The notes: a model not told the origin generated them from the letters alone. Shown: positions 44,107-54,047, counted from the stretch's first letter. The stretch: 64,000 nt of DNA from Zygaena filipendulae (GCA_907165275.2 OU015665.1:620001-684000), one strand, 5' to 3'. Numbers and translations: made by a program.

Positions 44107-44250
44107 ATTGAAAATTGAAAATTGAAAGAACTTTATTTGACACAACACACGGATAGTTACAACATACATTAATTACACTACACACAAAGCAAAGTATTAA
44201 AATAATGATGAAAATTTGTTGGTTCAATTTCATTGATTTTAAATTTCATT
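44107..44250 (-). mobile_element. LINE 3' end with repeated tail
   Basis: On the minus strand: gtgtgttgtgtcaaataaag, ttctttcaattttcaatttt, caatt. A polyadenylation-like AATAAA is followed by tandem (ttcaattt), a CR1-like short-repeat tail. 5'-truncated. Confidence 0.6.
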
Positions 44251-44259
44251 GATTCTCAA

Positions 44260-45215
44260 TGTTGACCAAAATTTATTAAGATTTTTCATATTCACATGGT
44301 TTGGGATGTGTCTATCTATCTCCAATAAATAACGTTATTTTTATTCACCTACCAACAACACATAAAAAACCTCTTTAATATTCTGTTTTACCTAAATTAA
44401 TGTTTTTTAAAACAAATACGTGATTGCTCCTAGCTAATAATTATATATTGAAATTACAGGCAGGTACCTAAGTAATAATTTACTAAATATTTTATTTCCA
44501 AGTCATGAAAAATAACACGGTAAAATTATTAGATTTCTAAATTTATGTATTATAAAAACAAATACGAGGCTGCTGGTAAGTTAAATTATAATAATTATAT
44601 ATATTATATTTTAATCAATATCATATAAAATCAATTATCTTAAAATCGGTTTCCGTCGGCACATGTTCACGTCGGCCGTCAATCTTACACAAAATTATAT
44701 ATATACATTTTTATGACCGGTTTTTATTCTGCGTCCCATCCAATAAAAAAATCTCGTTGCGTTGTACATAATAATAATAAGTAACTTAATATCCCTTATT
44801 GTTTTATTTCCAAATTTAATAACTAATTGGGACGTTTTTATAGCCCTATCGGATGACATTTAAATTCTTAATGAGATATGAGGGGCGTATGTCATTTTTG
44901 TTCAATTAAATGTCTGTGTGTCTGTGTAGGCAGGTACATAAAATAATAATGGTGTCTGTTTATATGATGTATAGAGATAACTGCATATAGTATGGTATAA
45001 ACTGTAATTTCTAACGTACGACTAGCCTTCACGCTGGCTAAATACAGTACCTACTTCTGAAATTCAAAAAATACCATTTGATAAAATACTTCTAAAGAAA
45101 ATCGAATTAGAAAATAACTCATGACTTGGCTGTAAGGCGCTACAGCCTTTGCCTATCCCAAAAGAGACAGAAAAACATCACTGACTTTCCATTGTTTCTT
45201 TCTTTTGGTTGTCAT
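44260..45215. other. no gene seen; 3' flank of the protease-homologue gene
   Basis: AT-rich DNA downstream of the minus-strand gene. No repeat was recognised except scattered taggtacct motifs. Confidence 0.35.
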
Positions 45216-45242
45216 CTCCATCACTGCCAGTATCGTCACACT

Positions 45243-45248
45243 TTTATT
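45243..45248 (-). terminator. polyadenylation signal AATAAA
   Basis: The minus strand reads AATAAA about 80 bp past the TGA stop at 45329-45331 of the serine-protease-homologue gene, the expected place for 3' end formation. Confidence 0.5.
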
Positions 45249-45328
45249 TTTAATATTTTAATTTTCACAGCCACTAACTAGCCAGTGCTGAAACACTCTT
45301 TTTTCCTTTTTTTTCATTTTAATGTCCA

Positions 45329-45554
45329 TCACAGCCAGTACCACCACACGTACGTGGGTATCCAGTACTTCCACCGGATCTTGCCTTCGGTGGGCCACCA
45401 CGCGTCGGTGACCTGGCGCGCCGTGAACGGGTCGGGCGCCGCCGTCACCGAGTCCTCGGTGCCGTACATCGTCATAGATATTATAGTGCTGTGCGAAAAC
45501 AAGAACCGGAATTCTATGTACGCTGTCGTTCTGTAGTACAGGAAGCATTCTATC
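45329..45554 (-). CDS. protease-homologue last exon
   Basis: Acceptor ttttaatttcag; TGA stop at 45329-45331. It encodes IECFLYYRTTAYIEFRFLFS, HSTIISMTMYGTEDSVTAAP, and finishes with RWKYWIPTYVWWYWL. The last 15 residues contain five Trp and three Tyr, an unusual aromatic tail. A diverged copy of its final 25 bp lies about 100 bp downstream in the 3' UTR. Confidence 0.85.
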
Positions 45555-48500
45555 CTGAAATTAAAAAGGAAAGTTTATGAAGCTTCTAATAGTTAAAGTG
45601 ACGCCACTTACTTACAAATAGCACTTAGACATAGACATAATGACTTTATTTATGTGTATGTATAAACTAGCTGTTTCCACGGTTTTCCACGGTAATTTCG
45701 GAGTTCCCGCGGGAATTTTAGGATAAACTACACGTATAAACCTTCCTCTTGAATCACTCTGTCTATTAAAAAAACCGCATCAAAATCCGTTGCGTAGTTT
45801 TAAAGGTTTAAGGCATACATAGGTACAGACAAACAGACAGTGGGAAGCGACTTTGTTTATACTATGTAGTGATATAAGAAGAGTAGGTACTTACTTTCTG
45901 TAGTCAATGAGGGGCATGTTACCGGTGACCTCGCGGAAGCAGCTGTGCTCGAGCCACACCGCCGTGTTGGTGACGCTCTTCGAGTCCAGGGACACTTCGC
46001 AACAGAGGAAGTCCGATATCTGCGACACGGCGACCTGCCAGACGCAGCTGATACATGAACCACATAATAAATACGTACTTTTAAATAATCTGTAAAACTT
46101 GTAAGTTCCCATTTTTCGCCATGTTTCAATTTTTTGATAGATTTAAGTTTTTTGATAGGTATATTTAAGTTTTTTGATATTTTTTTAAATAGTCTACTTA
46201 AACTATTCTTAAATATCTATACTATCTTTAGGTGTTTACTTTATCTTATTTGCATGTTGTCTTATATGTTTTAGTTTTTATCTCTCCTGGGGCAATAAAG
46301 CATATTTGAATTGAATTTGAATTAATAATAATAATAAGGTTGTCTTCGTCTATAACTGTGACGTCACTCAGCGCGATTCTTCTGTGTTATGTTTCATGCT
46401 CTTGTAGTGGTGCCCATTATGTTGACGCTAAATAAATAAATAAATAAATACTGAATAAAGGCGCTAAATCCAAGCGTTCGCCGCTAAAGAGAGCAGCGGG
46501 GTTAGCTAAGTTGACATTTTACAATAGTTAACGCATAGAAAACTTATTTTATTTTATTTTTTATTTTCTTTATTTCAACATTAACAGGTATTTAACATTG
46601 ATAGGACAATACACATGTATGTAACGAATCGTCATGTCTCTTGGTCAGCAGAAGTCCTATCTATTATACGAATGTGAGTTTACTTGTTTATTTGTTACGC
46701 TTTCATGCTTTAACGGCTCTACGACTCATCATGAAATTTTGCATTAACAATTTCAGGGGTACAGATAAGGACATGGGGTACTTTTGTCCCGAAATTCCCG
46801 CGGGCACACCGTAATTAATGCGGATGAAACCGCGGGGAACAGCTAGTTATACGTATCAATGCAAATGTGAGTTTTTTGTCACGTTTTTACGCCACAAAGA
46901 CTCTTCACATTGTGCATATACACGTTGTCAGGGGTACAAAAAGGGCACAAGTACTTTACATGCCGGAATTCCCGCGGGAACTACGAAATCAGCTCTGGTG
47001 GATCCGCGGAGAACAGTTAGTTACATAATTTTCTTTTTTGATACTTAAGTATGTTACAAACTTAAATTCAATTTAAATTATTTTTATCTTCTTTCCTTCA
47101 TTTAAGTCTAGGGAACTTGACACTCACAAAAAAGAAGCCTTGCACATGGTTCATGTTGGTGTTCAATTGCGACGCATCCTTATAAAGCACGTTGCCGCGG
47201 ACGTCCTTCTCGCACTGTCCGAGCCTCTCCTGAGCTTTCCCATAAGCTGATTGGAAAGATATCGAGCTTTTAAATCACCGTTAGTAGCAAAGGTTAAAAG
47301 TCAAAGTACATGCGTTACACAAGCCAGTTTCACTATTATTTTCAACATTTTTAAAGTAATTCTTGGCACAGTGGTAAGAAAAGTATGTTACGTTACGCAA
47401 TAAATTAAACATATTGTTGACAGGTAGGTCTAAAAGACATTTACAACTGGGCGCCAATAATCAATAACATGTTAACCCACAAAATGAAGTTATTGATACA
47501 AAACGCTTTATTGAGAGATAAAGAACGTTTTTAACTATGTGTTAACCTTATTACATTGTTTACATACCAACAAAATATGTTGAACATTAAAAAATGTTGA
47601 CACAAAATGGTGCTATAGTTTTAAAACACGATATTTACTGAAAATTTCTCCAATGTGGGTTAACATAGTATTGCTTATCTATGTCCAACTATAGATCGAT
47701 TTTAAAACATGAAAGTTTCGCTTCTTCCCCCGTGTATCAGTATACACATATACAGTCTATACACGCACCAGTTTTTCTTAAATTTATCAAAATCCTTGAA
47801 ATGTTATAAATGTGAACCAAAAAACCCTAAGCCATGATCCGAATAGTCGCCAATAGCAACAGTCTCTAACAACAACTGACAATGATCAATATCAACTGTT
47901 CACTACTGTAGGGTTGTTGAAGGGTGAAAGCCGTACCGAACACACGCGTGTTACGTGAAGTCTTCGTTATTTCAGTCACTTTCCAGCATCTATTTTGGAC
48001 CCGGAGCAGGAGGCTTTGAAGAGAGCCATGTTTTAACTTGGGGAACAATCTAACATTGTCATTGGCGTTTCGCCATAATTGAAGAAGTAGATGAAGAATT
48101 TTTTATTACTAAGAAACGTTGTCATTGGCAAATTATAATTATAGACGCCATTATTAAAGAAGAAGAAGAAGAAGACACTACTGTAGCTCGGCTGTCAAGT
48201 GAGTGTCAATGCGGTTTACCTTTATGAAACTCCAGCTTGATGGGCGTGACCCTCCTGAAGACGATGGCGGTGGTGTCGTCACGCTCGTCTTCTTCCACCA
48301 CCATGGATATCACGTCGTCGATCCAGGGCAGGTAGCTGTGGATGTTCAGGAAACGTGTCGGAGCTCCGCAGCCCGGCCCTCGGACACTGAAGCCTATCTA
48401 AATGATGGAAACCATATTTTTTTTATATTTATTAATGCTTGACAACTAGGCTTTAAGCCTAATGGCAACCATCTCTGTATCAGCAGTTGCCGGTGCAGAT

Positions 48501-51500
48501 GTAACCATTATAATATTATGCATGACAAATGAAAGCATAGCTGCAGTTTCTATGAAGGTAATCCTATTGGAGATAGATTTTTAAATGAACTAGTTGTAGC
48601 CAGAAAATCTACTGTACATAAGCTTAGGTAAATCGCAAAATAAGCGTAAAATAAGCTTTGTTTCGTTACTTTGTTACAACAGATAAAAAGTTCAAACAAC
48701 TACATTTTCTCATAAACAACTTTAACGACTCGGACGCGATTTTCTATTTAGATTCAATAATGACAATCTATCTAGATAAGTTTATGGAGATAGATTATGT
48801 CTAGCAACTCTTAGGGTTAGCCGGGCAAAGCGTGTTCGCCCAGATCACATTAAATAAACTTGCAGCAATCTCATCTCACCAGCTTCCAGTATCCCCACGA
48901 CATCCTGGATATAAGCGCCACGCCGCCGTCCCACACGCACGGATCAGTCCTCCGCGCGGACACTGCGCACAAAGACTCCTTTGGTGTCATCTTCTCATAG
49001 TCCAACTGCAAAATATAGCCAAATTACTATTTATAAAAAAATAAAATAAAAAGATTTATGCAAGCCAAGCTTGTATTCGTATTCGCGGTATTCGTCATGC
49101 GCATTAATATTCATTACCACAACGAAACGTATTACACGCTATTTGTTACGTATTTACTTAGGATGTTTTCGAAATTGAGTGTGCGTGGAATATTTATTTC
49201 TTTATTTATTATAATACTAGTTGTGCCCCGCGGTTTCACCCGCGTTAATTTCAAAGTTCCCGCGGGAATTCCGTGATAAAAAGTACCCTATGTGTTAATC
49301 TGATGTATAATCTATATTATTGTAAAGTAGCATTTAATTCAGTCGTTTTTGCGTGAAAGAGTAACAAACATCCATCCATCCATCCATACATACTTACAAA
49401 CTTTCGCGTTTATAATATTAGTAGGATTGTGTTATAGAAAATATAATTTAATTGGAATAAATTTTCTTCAATATTGCGAAGGAAGTAATAAACATTTTCA
49501 TATAAATTTAACGCGCCTGTCCCGCATGCATTGTCTCCCTTACTACTAAGTTATTGTTTTATTTCATCTTTGCCCAATAACACGTTAAAAGACTCACTCA
49601 CTGGAACCAAAATAATAAAAATATATCAGCACAAAGATCTGTCACCTTCGGAGAGATTTAGGATGAGCAACTAACCTGAGCTCTGTGATAAAACTCGTTG
49701 CAGTCCTTGTTTTCAACAATCTGCATTTTGAAAACTTCTTTCTCTAATTCGCCGCGTTCTATGAAACAATAGTTGCCCATTTCAATTGATTATCTTTTTA
49801 TTATTAATTGGCATGCTCTGTAGAGTTGTTGAGTATAGAGTACCAAAAATATAAGTCATTTATTTTTATCATTTTTTTTTATTCGAATTTCATCTTTATG
49901 TGTGGCTCTTTTAATCATCAATTAAATTACAATAATTGGACATAGATAAGCATGTTAACCCACACTGGAGAAATTTTGAGTAAATCGTGTTTTAAAAGTA
50001 GGAGCGCCATTTTGTGTCAACGTTTTTTGTGTTCAATATTTAGTTACATATTTAAGCAATGTAATAAGCAATGTAAGGTAAACACATAATTAAAAAACGT
50101 TCCCTAACTCTCGATAAATCGTTCTGAATCAATAACTTTGTTTTGTGGGTTAACATGTTATTGCTTATCTGCGTCCAATTATGACAGCACTCATAAAACG
50201 CCCGTCCTTCATAGCTTCCTAGTGTTATGGCTGGAGAGATGCTCTCCCCAGTAGCACGCTGACAGTTTAATTATGTAATAAAGTGATATACTTAGTTCTG
50301 ATATTTTATTCCGATTCTTTATGCGAGAATAAAATGCCGTAACTGTTACAAACCAAGATACGGAGTTACAACCAAGAACAGGATTTCCATAGGAGATTAG
50401 ATATGATCAGTACCAGTTAGCGGCACCCGTTCATAAAGCCCCATTTAATGCTATAAAGGACTTTTTTATAAAGTGTTTCCAGTTAAATATAATCAAGTTC
50501 ATTCAAGAAATATTGTAATGTCAATAGGCTAGTTTCCTGGGTAAAAAAATCAAAATTCTATTTAGTCCGTCAGTTAGATAATAAAAAAATAAAAGACACG
50601 TATTTTTTGCTTTTTTAAAATAATGAAAATAAAGCGCATTAAAGTTTAGGGTGGGGGACTCGTGACGTTACCGCTCGCTATAACGTTCGAACAAACTGTA
50701 GCGAGGCGTGACGTCATGAGAAATTTCGACTTGATATATCTCCGTTATTTTTTGGTTGCATAAAAAATAAAAAAATACGTGTCCAATATTTTTTAATAAT
50801 CTACAAAACGGACTAAAAAAAAAATTTAGGAAACTAGCCTATTGGAACAAAGCATACCATCGGTTATTTTGACGGCGAACAACTCTGACATCAAAACCGC
50901 TCCTCGGATTGGTAATGTTATCGGAAGCACTGGAGCTGCAGGTTTATAAAAATCTTATTAATCTGTGACGTCAGAATGACAAGTGGTAGGAGACACAAAA
51001 AATTCAGTTCAATTTGATTTGCTCGTAGTTAATTTAATCGGTGAACAGAAAAGTTAAGTAGGTATACAATAAGAAGGATGAACGGAGTATGAAATAATTG
51101 TGCAAATGCAGGTCTAAATTCTCCTTTCTTTCTTTCTTTCTAAAGAAAAAACATAAAATTCCACATGGTAAAGATTATATGTAATAATTTGTACATAGAT
51201 TCAGTATGTTTTGATGTAGACTGCTCATCTGCAATGCGCAATTTCGAAGTTTCCGTGGGAATTCTGGTATAAAAAGTACCTTATGTCTGTACCCCTGACA
51301 ACGGGAGCGAAAACGTTCGTGCGGTTCCACCTGCGTTAATTTCGGAGTTCCCGTTGGAACTCCAAGATAAATAGTACCTACTCCTCCGTACCCTTTCCTG
51401 TGTATGGGACATCTCATGATGATCGATTGAGTTACCAAGACACGAAAGGAAAACAGACAGACAGACATACAGGATGTCAGAAAACCTCCGACATATCCGA

Positions 51501-53870
51501 AACTATGATATTCCCTACACCAGAACGAACATTTTAGACGTGGAAATTCTGCTGGGAAATCAACGTTTTTCATGATATTAAGCCTCAAAGTTTCGTAAAT
51601 TTTGTTCTACTTATTGCATATTTTTGTAGTTTATCAAGTGACCAATATCTTTTTTGTAGTTATTGTGTAGGTAGTTATACTGTGGTGTAGATTTGCGAGT
51701 ACATTTCGCGCTGTAATTTTTTTTTTCCTTAAAATAAAATTACATTTCCCAACAATATTTTTACTGCAGAATAACTTCAATTACTATTTTATATAGATTC
51801 CTAGCGGTTATGTCGCCGGTCTTTTTACACTCTGTATAAGTAACAATCTAACAGATGACATCACAGTAACAACTTGCCGTCATTCTCTCCCAGTCCCGTC
51901 TGCCCTTCAGTGATTAGTTCCAGCAGGGCGAGGGTCGCGAACGTCTCCTTCCTCTCGAACTCCGGGTGCAGCGTATAACTCTTCACCTCCAGAGAATACT
52001 TGACAGTCTCGTTGTTCCACACGATAAATTTCGTGTTGTTTCTACGAAAAATACTATCTCTATAAAACTACAAGTGAATTCAGGTATTATTGAGGAAAAT
52101 GTGCATTTCAATATCTTCTGCAGGGTAGTTATATAACTTTTGTTGCTATCATATTTCAGTTTCAATCAGAAAAATAGCGATTCTGTGATTAATTATACAT
52201 GTTTAGACAGTTTCAACTTTTGAAGTATGTTTATTTTGATTGCTAGGTATTGTAGGTCTCAAAACGTGCATATTATTATCGAAAAACCGCCATATTTTTG
52301 ATTGCAAATTTGCAAACGAAAAATGATAGAAACAAAGGTTACATAATAGCCCCTCTGATCTCTGACTCCACTGCTGCACAATGAGAGAGAGACAAAAGAT
52401 CTCCATTGACACGTAATTTGTCTGAGATGGAAACAATGTTGAGAGTCATCCAAATATATTTTAAGAATAATTATTCTCTCCGAATGACTCAGTCCTAGAG
52501 AGATTCCAATTAATCAGGAGTTGGAGGAGTTCTTGATTACCTCGAAGCTTCTGTCTGTACTTTGATGGGGTAAAAGAAGTGGGATATGTTGAAGAGTTTA
52601 CCAAATCTTTCCACTTACGTCACAGCCCTGGGATCTATCTTGGCTATATCCTCCGCTGGCGCTATCACATACCCTGGATGTATCAGCACGGCCCCTGTCA
52701 CAGCAAACCTTGTCTTCCCACCCATGTCTACGGACACAATCAGGCAAATAAATTATTAGGAAAATTATTTTTCTCTTATCTACTTATCGGCGAGAAGTCG
52801 GGAGCACGGGCAGTGGAGGTGAGCGTTCATGCATTGTAAAGGGGCCTCATTAAACCTACACCTGGGTCGCAAGTCCCAGGCACTGCTCCGTGTTCCCTAC
52901 GGATATCTGGTATGCTGTAAAACTTCTAACAATGTTGGTGCAATTAATTGTAATAGTTTCTAGTTCGTTCTAGATGTGCCGCTCAGCTAATAGTCTCGGT
53001 CATACCTTTCCCTGCCTTCAGTTATATTGTGTTATGTTATCATCGTCAGTCAGCTATCATTACAATTCAGACAACTATCTGCTGTTATCCGGTACTATGT
53101 TACTTTACTATTCTACACACTTGGACATAGATAAGCAATAGTGTGTTAACCCACATTGAAGAAATTTTGAGTAAATCGTGTTTTATAATTATAGCTCCAT
53201 TTTGTTTCAACCTTTTTTATCTTCAACATATTTTTCAATATTTCAACAATGTAATAAGGTAAACACATAATTAAAAAACGTTCTCTAACTCGCAATAAAT
53301 CGTTCTGTATCAATAACTTAATTTTATGGGTTAACATGTTTTTGCTTATCTGCGTCCACTTATTTTGTTACGTGATCAAAAAATTACAACGCCTCGGTAC
53401 ATTTTGTACGTGGTTGTGACGTCACGGGTTTACGGGGTGGGAGGGGATCGAACCGAACCTCACCGCCTCACGTAATTAATTGATGCCCCCTTAGTCAATT
53501 GATATTTTCAATAATTTGAAAAAGCAGAAAATAGATTTCGATTGTTTTTATCTTCATCTACTCGTACCTGCACACTAAATATAGTTTTGATGTTCATACC
53601 TCGGCAACGGGCCTATTAGATGTACCTAATTTAGAATTGTCTTCTAAGATTTTGTTACATCATTAGTAACAAGTGAAGCTAATAGCTACATATATGCGTG
53701 TCAATAAGTGACTTGCACTCAGTGGCAACTGACTGACTCACAGAAGCTGTGCTGCACGATCCCCAGCCATGGGAACCGGCCGATGTCAGGTTCGATCCCC
53801 TCCGGCATGGTTTGCTCTCCGTCCGACGAGCACCGGATGGTCTCCCACATAACACACACGGAAATATCCA
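45329..53870 (-). CDS. serine protease homologue (inactive S1 domain) with novel C-terminal region, ten visible exons
   Basis: Minus-strand exons at 53870-53742, 52727-52619, 52041-51878, 50935-50858, 49758-49676, 49005-48880, 48397-48220, 47246-47128, 46034-45895 and 45554-45329 join in frame at every boundary into at least 449 residues. Residues 1-230 or so follow the chymotrypsin fold: FPWLGIV start, HPGYVI, TLALL, LCA, GGVALI, GCGAP and YLPWI signatures. By eye alignment His57 is Glu, Asp102 is Thr and Ser195 is Gly, and the His-loop cysteines are gone, while C168-C182 and C191-C220 remain. Such non-catalytic homologues act as secreted cofactors or decoys in insect immune and developmental cascades; a role here is inference. 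About 175 further residues with five cysteines and a WKYWIPTYVWWYWL end are unrecognised. The true start is uncertain and the N-terminus may lie upstream. Confidence 0.85.
45667..45872 (-). mobile_element. Helitron, 'agtcgcttcccactgtctg' subfamily, in intron 9
   Basis: ctagctgtttccacggtttt start; 5' end gtttatactatgtagtga. The hairpin is damaged. It sits between the last two exons of the protease-homologue gene, ending 22 bp from exon 9. Confidence 0.82.
45895..46034 (-). CDS. protease-homologue exon 9 (C-terminal extension)
   Basis: Acceptor cgtctggcag, donor agaaa|gtaagt. It encodes VAVSQISDFLCCEVSLDSKS, VTNTAVWLEHSCFREVTGNM, PLIDYR. It has three cysteines, an adjacent CC pair among them, and GC-rich codon use that contrasts with the AT-rich introns. 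A Helitron ends 22 bp from the donor side. Confidence 0.82.
46215..46322 (+). mobile_element. LINE 3' end with (ttgaatt) tail, intronic
   Basis: ctctcctggggcaataaagc, atatttgaattgaatttgaa, tt. AATAAA followed by short tandem repeats marks a 5'-truncated CR1-like insertion. Confidence 0.6.
46494..46650. mobile_element. MITE family A remnant, intronic
   Basis: gcagcggggttagctaagtt, gac and gttaacgcatagaaaact match the family left arm. A T-rich block with a retroelement-like ctttatttcaacatt interrupts it before acgaatcgtcatgtctcttg resumes. Confidence 0.55.
46655..46846 (+). mobile_element. Helitron (Lep1-type), full length, intronic
   Basis: tcctatctattatacgaatg at the 5' end, hairpin gcggatgaaaccgc, ggggaacag, ctag before T. 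Confidence 0.85.
46853..47020 (+). mobile_element. second Helitron in tandem, intronic
   Basis: It starts only about 6 bp after the previous copy (cgtatcaatgcaaatgtgag), with interior acacgttgtcaggggtacaa, and ends ggtggatccgcggagaacag, ttag. Both read the same way. Confidence 0.75.
47128..47246 (-). CDS. protease-homologue exon 8 (C-terminal extension)
   Basis: Acceptor tttccaatcag, donor tttttt|gtgagt. It encodes AYGKAQERLGQCEKDVRGNV, LYKDASQLNTNMNHVQGFFF. It lies beyond any S1 domain, and I find no named family. It begins a second folded region or a lineage-specific tail. Confidence 0.82.
47448..47687. mobile_element. MITE family C, copy 2, intronic
   Basis: Left end decayed (tgggcgccaataatcaataa); right end ttgcttatctatgtcca intact. 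Interior cacaaaatggtgct. Confidence 0.75.
48220..48397 (-). CDS. protease-homologue exon 7 (end of S1 domain)
   Basis: Acceptor atcatttag, donor aaag|gtaaac. It encodes IGFSVRGPGCGAPTRFLNIH, SYLPWIDDVISMVVEEDERD, and on into VFRRVTPIKLEFHK. GxGCGxPxRFLNIHSYLPWI is the diagnostic C-terminal strand and helix of S1 proteases. The acidic EEDERDD stretch begins the extra C-terminal region. Confidence 0.9.
48420..48870. other. intron 6, no clear element
   Basis: AT-rich. gacaactaggctttaagcct hints at a short retroelement piece, but nothing can be delimited. Confidence 0.25.
48880..49005 (-). CDS. protease-homologue exon 6 (Ser region)
   Basis: Acceptor atattttgcag, donor aagctg|gtgaga. It encodes LDYEKMTPKESLCAVSARRT, DPCVWDGGVALISRMSWGYW, KL. 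PCVWDGGVAL aligns without gaps to PCxGDSGGPL, giving Ser195 to Gly, Gly193 to Trp and Gly197 to Val. Ser-to-Gly is the typical change in arthropod serine protease homologues. Confidence 0.88.
49217..49426 (-). mobile_element. Helitron (Lep1-type), full length, intronic
   Basis: ctagttgtgccccgcggttt; hairpin perfect; (atcc)n run; 5' end gcgtttataatattagtagg, a before T. Closest relative is 30534-30742. Confidence 0.9.
49676..49758 (-). CDS. protease-homologue exon 5
   Basis: Acceptor ttgtttcatag, donor gctcag|gttagt. It encodes RGELEKEVFKMQIVENKDCN, EFYHRAQ. The DCNEFY segment is the classic VxxxxxCxxxY helix whose Cys (C168) pairs with LCA in exon 6. Confidence 0.85.
49937..50177. mobile_element. 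MITE family C, copy 3, intronic
   Basis: tggacatagataagcatgtt at the left (two bases of the repeat deleted), ttgcttatctgcgtcca at the right. Opposite orientation to copies 1 and 2. Confidence 0.8.
50522..50844. mobile_element. MITE family B, copy 4, intronic, clear ends
   Basis: caataggctagtttcct at the left and aggaaactagcctattg at the right define the terminal repeats. If the flanking TA is the duplication, the element proper runs GGCTAG to CTAGCC. The centre has one degenerate (cgtgacgttaccg) and one intact-like (cgtgacgtcatga) CRE site. Confidence 0.82.
50858..50935 (-). CDS. protease-homologue exon 4
   Basis: Acceptor acctgcag, donor gatg|gtatgc. It encodes PVLPITLPIRGAVLMSELFA, VKITD, the segment that in active enzymes carries PVCLP (the Cys is lost). 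The acceptor is the weakest of the gene; an upstream AG at about 50956 would add a few residues and keep the same phase. A family B MITE ends 13 bp past this exon's 3' edge. Confidence 0.7.
51232..51467 (-). mobile_element. two partial Helitrons, intronic
   Basis: A first 3' part (cgcaatttcgaagtttccgt ... tacccctgacaac) is followed by a second (gtgcggttccacctgcgtta ... gatgatcgattgagttacca, ending in a gacagacagac run). Confidence 0.65.
51470..51834. mobile_element. MITE with CAGGRTGT ends and TA duplication, intronic
   Basis: caggatgtcagaaaacctcc, gacata pairs with tatgtcgccggtctttttac, actctg. TA lies outside both ends (51468-51469, 51835-51836). The ends resemble those of the nested MITE at 11916-12182. 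It finishes 43 bp from exon 3. Confidence 0.68.
51878..52041 (-). CDS. protease-homologue exon 3 (Asp region)
   Basis: Acceptor tatttttcgtag. It encodes NNTKFIVWNNETVKYSLEVK, then SYTLHPEFERKETFATLALL. The DIALL motif of active enzymes is ATLALL. The three GT donors just downstream all leave the wrong phase for exon 4, whereas gacg|gcaagt, a GC donor with perfect +3 to +6 bases, joins in frame; I therefore end the exon at 51878. Confidence 0.8.
52619..52727 (-). CDS. protease-homologue exon 2 (His-loop)
   Basis: Acceptor gattgtgtccgtag, donor tgac|gtaagt. It encodes MGGKTRFAVTGAVLIHPGYV followed by IAPAEDIAKIDPRAV. In active enzymes this is CGGSLI...LTAAHC; here both cysteines and the catalytic His are changed (AAHC to PAED). 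Loss of both members of one disulfide supports a long-standing inactive domain rather than a chance mutation. Confidence 0.85.
53122..53358. mobile_element. MITE family C, copy 4, intronic
   Basis: tggacatagataagcaatag at the left and ttgcttatctgcgtcca at the right, with the gtgttaacccaca/tgggttaacatg inverted block. Interior tccattttgtttcaac. Confidence 0.82.
53742..53870 (-). CDS. protease-homologue exon 1 visible (N-terminal part)
   Basis: Acceptor tattgtttccag, donor ttct|gtgagt. It encodes DISVCVMWETIRCSSDGEQT, then PEGIEPDIGRFPWLGIVQHS. GRFPWLGIV is the start of the catalytic-type domain; the usual activation sequence R|IVGG is replaced by EGIEP. Alternatively translation starts at an in-frame ATG at 53895-53893, which would add a hydrophobic MLQIILFPV stretch usable as a weak signal peptide. 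A Helitron begins 3 bp beyond that ATG, so an original upstream exon may be displaced. Confidence 0.75.
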
Positions 53871-54047
53871 CTGGAAACAATATAATCTGTAGCATCACTA
53901 GCTGGTCCCCGCGGTTTCACCCGCGTTAATTTCGAAGTTCCCGCCGGAATTTCGAGATGAAAATTACCCTATGTCCATTACTGCACTTGCGATTACGTGT
54001 ATACAAAATTTCATAATGATCGGTTTCGTAGCCTCGTAAGTCCCCGC

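Noticed and set aside
45285..45536. 83-codon plus-strand frame
   Set aside because: Antisense shadow of the last protease-homologue exon, which has splice sites and domain-level continuity.
46853..47020. coding exon with GC-rich content
   Set aside because: All of its GC-rich sequence is the Helitron 3' block.
51175..51588. 137-codon minus-strand protein
   Set aside because: Its translation covers two partial Helitrons and a MITE end; no independent coding signal.
51873..51890. GT donor choices for exon 3
   Set aside because: The three GT sites leave a phase that no exon 4 acceptor can match; the GC site fits, pending transcript evidence.
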